A stretch of 18,360 nucleotides of DNA, from positions 1 through 18,360 of the forward strand of contig JAEYYB010000006.1 of NCBI GenBank assembly GCA_023430975.1, read 5' to 3'. The stretch is from Bacillota bacterium (GTDB lineage: Bacteria > Bacillota > Clostridia > Acetivibrionales > DSM-2933). The position numbers were made by a program, and so were the translations under genes. Positions 6,701-15,700 of this stretch are shown piece by piece. Numbering within the stretch: the stretch's first letter is position 1; every line of letters starts with the position of its first letter. The notes below the pieces were generated by a model that did not search any database, was not told where the DNA came from, and saw nothing but the letters and a program-made list of their open reading frames with translations.

Positions 6701-9700
6701 AATTCCCATAAGTATAAAAAATGTTCCTGCTGAAGGGGTTTCAAATTTCAATTTTACATTTACATATGATAAGAATGTTCTCACATATAAAGGGTATACA
6801 CCGGGTGCCTTAACAGATAATGTTAATTCGGAGATAAGGGCCGCTGAGGCAAATGATGGTGTCAGAGTCCTTTATATTGACCAGTCCGCGACTTTTTTAA
6901 GTCCGATAATGTCTTCAGGGGAAATTATCAAGCTGAAGTTTGAGGTTAATGCAAATGCGGTAAAAACATCCACTGTCGTCAGCTATAGCGATTATTGTTT
7001 CGGAAAGAGAGTAATTGTAAATAGCTATCCATTCATTAGATATATAGAAAATATTACTTTAAAACCAGGAGTGGTTTCAACCGGGGGGTATGGAATAAGC
7101 AGTGTCCCTGATGATATTAGAGGCCCGAGCCTTGTCAAGGTAAATGGTACAACTTTGTATGGAGATGTGGATGGAGATGGTAATGTAGACAGTGATGACT
7201 ATGCTTACCTGAGACAGTTTTTGATAGGTATGATACAGGAATTTCCAGACCAAGACACCCCCAAAAATGAAAATGGCTTTGATAATGCTAATGTGGATGC
7301 GGATGATAACATAGACAGTGACGACTACGCATACATGAGACAGTGGCTAATAGGAATGATACAAGACTTTCCTGCTGAAATTTTAGACCCCAAAATACCT
7401 ACTGGACTTACTGCTACACTTGACCAAAACCTCTCGGTTACCTTGAGTTGGATTGCACCAACTGGCGATGTTTCTGGTTATAGAGTGTATGCAAATGGTG
7501 AATATATTGCATCAACTTCATCAACTACCTACACTTTACAGCCAAAGGACTGCATTTTTAACGGTCTTAATATGATTTCCAGATTTAGAGTTGATGCTTG
7601 TTATGAAAATCCAAAATGCTATTCACAAAGAAGTGATGTGGCTGAAGTAAGCATTAGTAGTGCAACTTTATCAAAAGATATTACACTTGACGGATCACTA
7701 AATATAAGTTTAGGCACATTAGATTTAAATGGACACACATTACATGTTAAAGGTGACTTATTAATTAGGACACCAATAAATGTTGCTAGTGACGAGGATC
7801 CAAAAGCAAATATATTTATCAATGGAGGACAGTTAATTGTTGATGGCAATATGCATTTACATGGATATAGCCGGTTAATTATGCGTAACCCCAAAGACTA
7901 TGTTCTTGTAAGAAAAAGTTTCCTTATGAATTCATTTATAAATGCATACTCAAATGAAGAGACAAAAGGAGGAGACAATAAGAGCTGCTTGCAGAATGGC
8001 CTTTTAGAAGTGAAAGGTGATTTTTCCCAGCGTACAGAGAATGATACATCAATATGGAATGCACCAATTTTTAGGTGTGGCCTTTGTGGTGAAAATAATC
8101 CCGGAGACCCATGCAGCTTTACAACATCAGGAAACTTTAAAGCAAAATTGAGCGGAGATAATAAACAGAATATAACGTTTGATACTTCAACCGTTCAGGA
8201 AAATTATAATGAAAGTAATTCAACAGGATATCAATCTTTCTTCAAAACATTAATAATTACAAAGCCAATAGTAAACTATAATATCAAATTTAAGTACGAG
8301 CCAAACAAAACCAGATGCTGGGTTTATTTGGTGGAAACCTATGGAGATGGAGTTGTTCCTGCTGACGGTGATGAAATATTACCAGATGTAAAAAACCTTA
8401 GAACGCGAGTAGCAGTTGCAACAGTTAGTGCAAAGATATACATGTTTGGGGGAAGAGACTCAAGCGAAATAGACTCAAGCGAAATAGACTCAAATGATAA
8501 CTATTCCAACAAGATCAGTGAATATGACCCTTTAATAGGAAAATGGAATACTACAGAATATACTCTTTATAAAAAAAGGTCAGATGCTGCAGTTGCAGCT
8601 ACTAATGATGGGAAGATTTATGTTTTTGGTGGCTATGACAAAGAAGGTGTAGTAGAAGAGATAGAGAAATTCGATAGTGTTACTAAAATTTCAGAGTTTG
8701 TGCTTAACGATAATTCACCAAGAGCAGGTGCATGTGCGGTAGCATATGGAAATTATATTTATATTATAGGTGGAAATGATGGAAGTGTTTCAACAAATAC
8801 GGTTAAAGCACTTGATACGTCAGCACAACCTCTTGCTTGGATAGAAAATATTACACAAATGCCATCAGCAAGAGAAGGAGCAGCTGCTGTAGAATATAAC
8901 GGTAAAATTTATGTTATAGGCGGATACCGGCACGATTTATCAGGAACAGATGATGTGTATTATGATTCTATTGAAGTATATGATATAGCCAATGATACAT
9001 GGTCAACAATATCAGCACAAACCGGTGGAGGTGCAATTAAATTTGATAAAAGAGCAAGATTTAGTGCTAATCAGGTAAATGGTCAAATTATTGTTGTTGG
9101 CGGTTTTAATGGTGTTGATCATCTTTCTACAGTGCAGTCATATAATATAAATTTAAACAAGTGGGAAGTCCCTTATAAAACTATTTCTTCTCCTCTTCAG
9201 AAGAAAGTGCTGAATACCAGTAATAACAAATATGAGGAAACAATTGATTATAGAAGTGGGTTTGGTTCAGCTTTAGTTTACAGCCAGATATATATTGTCG
9301 GCGGAGAAAATAAAGATGGATTGGTCAAGGAAACCAACAAGCTATATCCATTAAACTTGCCTGGCAGTAAGATTTATAGTAGTACTTCTACAAATCCAAA
9401 CTATGAAGTGGATAGTAACAGCAAAATTGCTGGCAAATTAATCAGGGGTAGTTACACAGCAGAGGTCACTGATTTAAAAATTGAGTCAAACGGACTTCCG
9501 ATTGAGCTTATCAGATCATACGACTCTTTAGATAATCTGGAAGCAAAGGCATTTAATAATAATAATCCTTATGATCCTTTAATTGGAAATGAATCGCTGC
9601 TTGGTAACGGCTGGAGATTTAATTATGACGCATATATTAAAGTAAGAGATATACGCAGTATAAGTGTAAGTGAAGCTCCTATATTAAAAAAGAATCCTGC

Positions 9701-12700
9701 CGGAGTGAATAGAGATCCTAAAAATAACGATATTATTGCAAGGGCTGAAAGAACAAGTACCGTTATGGGAGTAGGAGTTGTAGATGGATATACAGATTGG
9801 ATAATTGTAAGGTTTATACTAAATGGTGTCATAACTGAAGGATATATTCATAAAGACCATTTAATGAGTGCTGTCACTGGTGCAGAGTTAAAAATGGGAG
9901 CAGGATTCCCTACTGTTTTTACAGGACCGGGACCTAATTATAAGGCTCCTTATGGATGTTATGATAAGCTTGAACAAGATTTAAATAATAATATATTCAC
10001 TTTGAAAAAACCGGATGGTACAAGTTATAGGTTTGAACAGGTTGACATAGGAAAATCTGATATTTATCGTTTGGTGTGTGTAAAAGATAAAAATGGGAAC
10101 GCAATTAATATTAGTTATAAAAATGATTCAAATCACACATTGAAAGTGTTTAATGAAATATCGGAAGCTAACAGCTCAAGAAAACTTATTTTTACTTATC
10201 CTGAAGCCAATAAAATCAAAGTTACCGACAATATTGGCAGAGAAGTAGTGTATGAGCTTACAAATGACAACCTTACCCTAGTAAAAAATGTTTATAATGT
10301 AAAAACCAAATATGATTATTTATTATCTGGTGAAGAGGTTGGAAATGATGATATAAATCTTAATAAATTAAAAAAGATTTATATATATCAAAAGAACAGT
10401 AATGGGCAAGATGAAGAAAAGGTAATACTAACAAACAACTACAATAAGGTAACAGGTAGACGATATAAGGAGACGGATGCAAATGGCAAGGTCAGATATT
10501 GGATTTGTCTTGATGCATTACCTGATACACGTACTGGGGATAGTAAAGGTACTGTTGAAAGACAGTATTATGATGAAAACAACAATAAATCTGTTATAAA
10601 GTATGAAGACTTTATTAAACAGCCGACAACAGAGATATATGCAGATAATACTACTTCAAACCATAAATATTTCTATAATATCACTGAAGATGGCTGGAAA
10701 CCATCAGATAGCATAAACAAAGGTTATCATCCAAATCTTGATAATGTCATAGGCTTTAGGCAGTTTGATACTGACAAATATGGATATACTGTAATGACGG
10801 AACGAGATAAGTACGGAAATATAATAGCGATAAGCAATCCTTTTGTGTACACAGGTGGAAATTCGTTGCCTAGTAATGTATTTTGTCAGGTTAACAAGTA
10901 TAAACATGATGAGCAAACTAATTCAAACTATCTTATTAAGGCATTTAAGCAAAAAGACGGAGTTATTCAGGAAAATGGCTACACTGAGTACCAGTATGAA
11001 TTTGACAGTAATGGAATTATAACTGCAAAGCTTTTAAGGGTAGGTAAGTCCATAGATACCTACAACCAAAATGTTATTGAGCAAAATGCCTCCAGCTTAA
11101 CTAAAACAGGCACTTGGAATTCTGATAATGCCGGTACGTCCGTAAAATCCAATACAACAGGCAATAAGATAGCATTGACCTTTTCGGATGGGGCAGGAAT
11201 AAGATGGATAGGATATGTCGGCCCGGATAAAGGAATTGCAAATGTTATAATAGATGGAATAACATATAAAGTGGACACCTATAATGCCGTAGCGGAAAGA
11301 AGGGTATTATTTACTTTCCTTTTTCCACAAAAAGATCCCATAATAGACCACACAATAGGCATTCAAGTATCAGGAAGCAAAAACAGCAAGTCATCAGGTA
11401 CTTATATTGATGTTGATTGTTTTGAGGTAATACTAAGCAATCTTGCGGTGACACAATATTCATATACCACAGTTAATAATATAAATGGTTTGGTTAGCCA
11501 GATAATAAATCCTGATTTGGTTGCCACCAACTATGAATATGATCCGAATAGTGCTTATTTGGAAAGCTCTGATATTAATGGCTCAAAAACTACTTACTAT
11601 AAATTTGATAGTATTGGTAGGAAGGAATATGTAATATCACCTTTAAGGTATAAGACAAGCTATTTTTATACTGATAATGGAAGAGTGAATACTCAAATTG
11701 TATATGATAAAATTGAAACTACAAAGATTGTTAGTGCAACTGTTAGTGTAAATGATGGGTATGGAAATATTATTAAAACGGTTACACCAAATCAATGTGT
11801 AAAGAACGGACTAATCACAACACTTAGCTCAAATCCCGGCGGTCTTACATTGGCAGTAATGGATAATATAAAAGGAAATACTAATATTTATACATTAACC
11901 GGACAACTAGGGCAGACAACAACAAACCTCTTGGATGAATATGGAAACATTAGTTGTGCCTATATTACTGACTATGAGTATGATAACGTAGGAAATCTTC
12001 AAAGTGAAACTGTTACTGAAAATGGTGTGTTCAAACAAAAGAAAATATATGAATATGACAATATGAACAGAATTTCTGAAATTTTGTTTCAGAAAGATTC
12101 AAGTTCAAACCCGGTTACATTAGAAGAATTTGAATATAAAACCACAGGTACGGGATTGTTGAAGAAAATCGATATCCACAGGATATATTATAACAAGAAT
12201 TCTACTGATAACTATGAGCAAACAACGATTACAACTGATTTTAGTGCAAAAAAGATAACAACATCATCAAAAGGAAAAGCTACTGAAATAATAACATTAA
12301 ATGATGATGGGACTGTTAAATCCATTCAATTGGGCATTGATGAAAAAAATACTACCACTTTTGACTATGATGGGCTTGGAAGGATGACGAGAAAAATGGT
12401 TCCTCTTGAGTATAATAGCACAGAGACTGATGTACTCACTGTATTGACTAAATATTCATATAGCAATGCTGGAAATCTGCAGAGAGAATATACGGCATCT
12501 GTAAAATTACTTCCAAATGCTCAAGATCCCGAAACGGACCAGTTTATAGGAAAAACTTACATTTATAATACCGATGGAAAACTTGAAAATATATCTATAC
12601 CTCAAGGAATTATAAAAAAATATGAGTATGACGATGACGGAAATGTATCTAAAGAATCAACTGCAACAAAACCAGATATATTCAGTGATGTATACTATGA

Positions 12701-15700
12701 AAATAATTATTTTGGCAAACCCAATAAAATCTCAACTATTGTACAAAGTCAAGATATAGTAGCAGATGGTTCAACTAGTCTTGTATACAGAATTGCTACC
12801 AATTGTTTTTATGACGCAAATGGAAATTTGACCAATGTTAAGACGTCGGCAAGTAACTTTTTTGGTCAAAATTTTGGAAATATCAATGAAGTTGAGTACA
12901 ACTATGATGATTTGAACAGGCAGACAAAGATAACAATAAAGGGTGCAACCATTTATAAGGAAGGCACAGACCTGTCTTCCGTTGCTAATACATATGATAC
13001 AGTAACCCAGAAATCGGATCTGACGACCACTACCAATTATACATGGGATGGGAAACCAAGTGTTGTAACTGATGCAAATGGAAATACAATCAACTATTCC
13101 TATGAATATGAAGACACAGGGCTTGTAGCAAGGACAAAGCAGACAGTAAAAACAACTGATCAGGATGGGAACATATCATACAATGATATATATCAATCTT
13201 CATATTATGATTGGGGCGGCAGATTGATAGGTGAGGTTTCCCCTCAAAATTTTGTTCAAAATAAGAAATTCAAGGAATTGAACAGAATTGAATACACTTA
13301 CGGTTATGACACTGATTCAAAAACAAAAGTAAAATGGTATAAGGGGATATTAACGGAGTTCAATTCTGCTGATATAAGTAATACGTACGGGTTATCTTCA
13401 TATAGGGAAACTTGCTTAAGCAAATTAGTATATGATGGATTTGGCAATGTTGTCAAAGAGTATTCAGGTGAGGGATTTGAAAATAACAAATATACTGTTT
13501 ATGAATATGATTTCCAAAATAATTTGAGGAAAATATATAATCCGCTTACACAGAAATATATATCCAATAATACTCTTGATAGAACATTTTATGACACAAA
13601 ATATGATTACGATACTTTAGGGCGTCGAATTAGTGAAACAACAAGGAAGGGATTTTCTTCATCGGAATCAGAATATCCGCAATTGGAAAAACGGTATTTT
13701 GTTAAGACACAATACAAATACAATTACTCGGGCATGCTTTTAAAGAAGTGGGTCAAGACGGGAGATACAGATGATATAACAATAATTGAAACCGATCCTG
13801 CGGTTCTTGATGATGAATACGACTTAGCAGGCAATCTTCTCAAGCATATAGATGGAAATGGAAAAGCTACTGATCCAGATTCTAAAAAAGCCGTAATATA
13901 TGAGTATAATGATTTACAGAAGATAAGGTCTATAACTTATCCGATTGATGATTCAATGAAAACTGATCAAAACAGTGAAAACTATAAGGTGATTTATAAG
14001 TATGATGTTATGGGCAACCTTATTGGTGAAACTGACAATATGCAAAAAGTCGTAGAGTACAAGTATGATACTGCCGGAAGGCAGCTGTCAGTTACTGAAA
14101 AGAAATCAAACGACACAGAAGTAAGGATTTCAAGAGCAATCTATGACAGCAATGGAAACAAGAGATTTGATTATTTTGAAGCCGGGACTGACAAGAAATT
14201 CCTGAAGCAGTACAATTACGACAGTGCTGACAGACTTGAGAGTACCATAGTAAAAGTTAGGAATGTTGATACAAAAGCATTAAAATCTGAGCAGAGTACT
14301 TGCTATGGGTATAATAAGGATGGAAATATCATTACAACAACCTATCTTGTCTATAGATCCGGAAATGTTGCCAGAAGTGAGTATACAAGCACATATGATG
14401 AACTTGGTAGATTGATTGAAGAGAAAGATAACGGGCAATCAATTCAAAAGCTTATCTATAATAATGACAGCAATCAAGAGTATTCCTTTGATGCATTAAA
14501 CAAGACTGTCTATGTTTATGATCATAATGGAAGACTTGTAAGTACTACTGATCCTTGCGAACATACTAACAGCCAGGGTTATGACTATGCGGGCAATATA
14601 AGGATAAAGACAGATGGAGAAGAAAATACTACAAACTACATATATGATGAGAATGACAGGCTGCAATATGTAATAAATAAAGTAACAGTTGATGGAGTGT
14701 TAAAAGAACAAAAAGTAAAATATAGCTATGATCTAAATGGAAATATGCTTACTCAGGAATATTTCGATTTAGACCAGGATACTGCCGGACGCATTATCAC
14801 TTTTGAGCATAATGCATTAAATAGAATGATAAAAAGGATAGACCATGGTGGCGTACTTGGGTCAAACCAATATGATTACACAAAAGTCCAGTGGTATAAA
14901 TATAATCCAAAGGGTGAATTGGTAGCTCAGTATGGAAGAAGCAGCCAGGAGAATGATAATTCAGGCGACTATGCACCTGTAACCCAGTTCAGTTATAAGA
15001 TAAATGGAGAACTCAAGCAGAAAATAACAGACAGGAAATTGTCAACAGGTGTTCAACTGCCTCAAATTGTAATTCAATATGAATATGATGAAAATGGTAA
15101 CCTGACAAAAGTAAGTGATGCCACGGGATCTATTAACCGTGTATATGATGAGTTGAACAGAGTTGTGAAAAAAACAGTACCGGAAAGTACAGTTTCATTT
15201 GTATATGATTATGATCTGGTAGTTTTTGACCTAACCAAGTCTGACTATCTGACTGCTGAATTATCCACAGATCCGAAGCTGAATAAAACAACTAAAGTAT
15301 ATGACAAAAACGGAAGGCTATGGAAGGTATATAACGGAATTATCAGTAATAACGATGTAAGGGCTGAATATTATTACAAGCCTACCGGAGCTTTATATAC
15401 AGTCAAATATCCTATTACTGCTACTACAGAAATTACAGAAGTTTATGATTATCATGATGATGGATTGTTAAAATCTATAGATAATAAAGTAAATGGTGTT
15501 CTAATTGAAAAATATGTATATGAATATTATGCCAACCACAATTTATTAAATAAGAAAGAAACAATACAAAATTATAATAATGGTCAGGAGGCAATAACTT
15601 CATATACATATGACGAATTAAACAGGCTTAAGTCAGTAACTGACCCAACCTCGAAAGTAACAAGCTACACGTTTGACTACCTAAGCAATAGAAAGACAGT

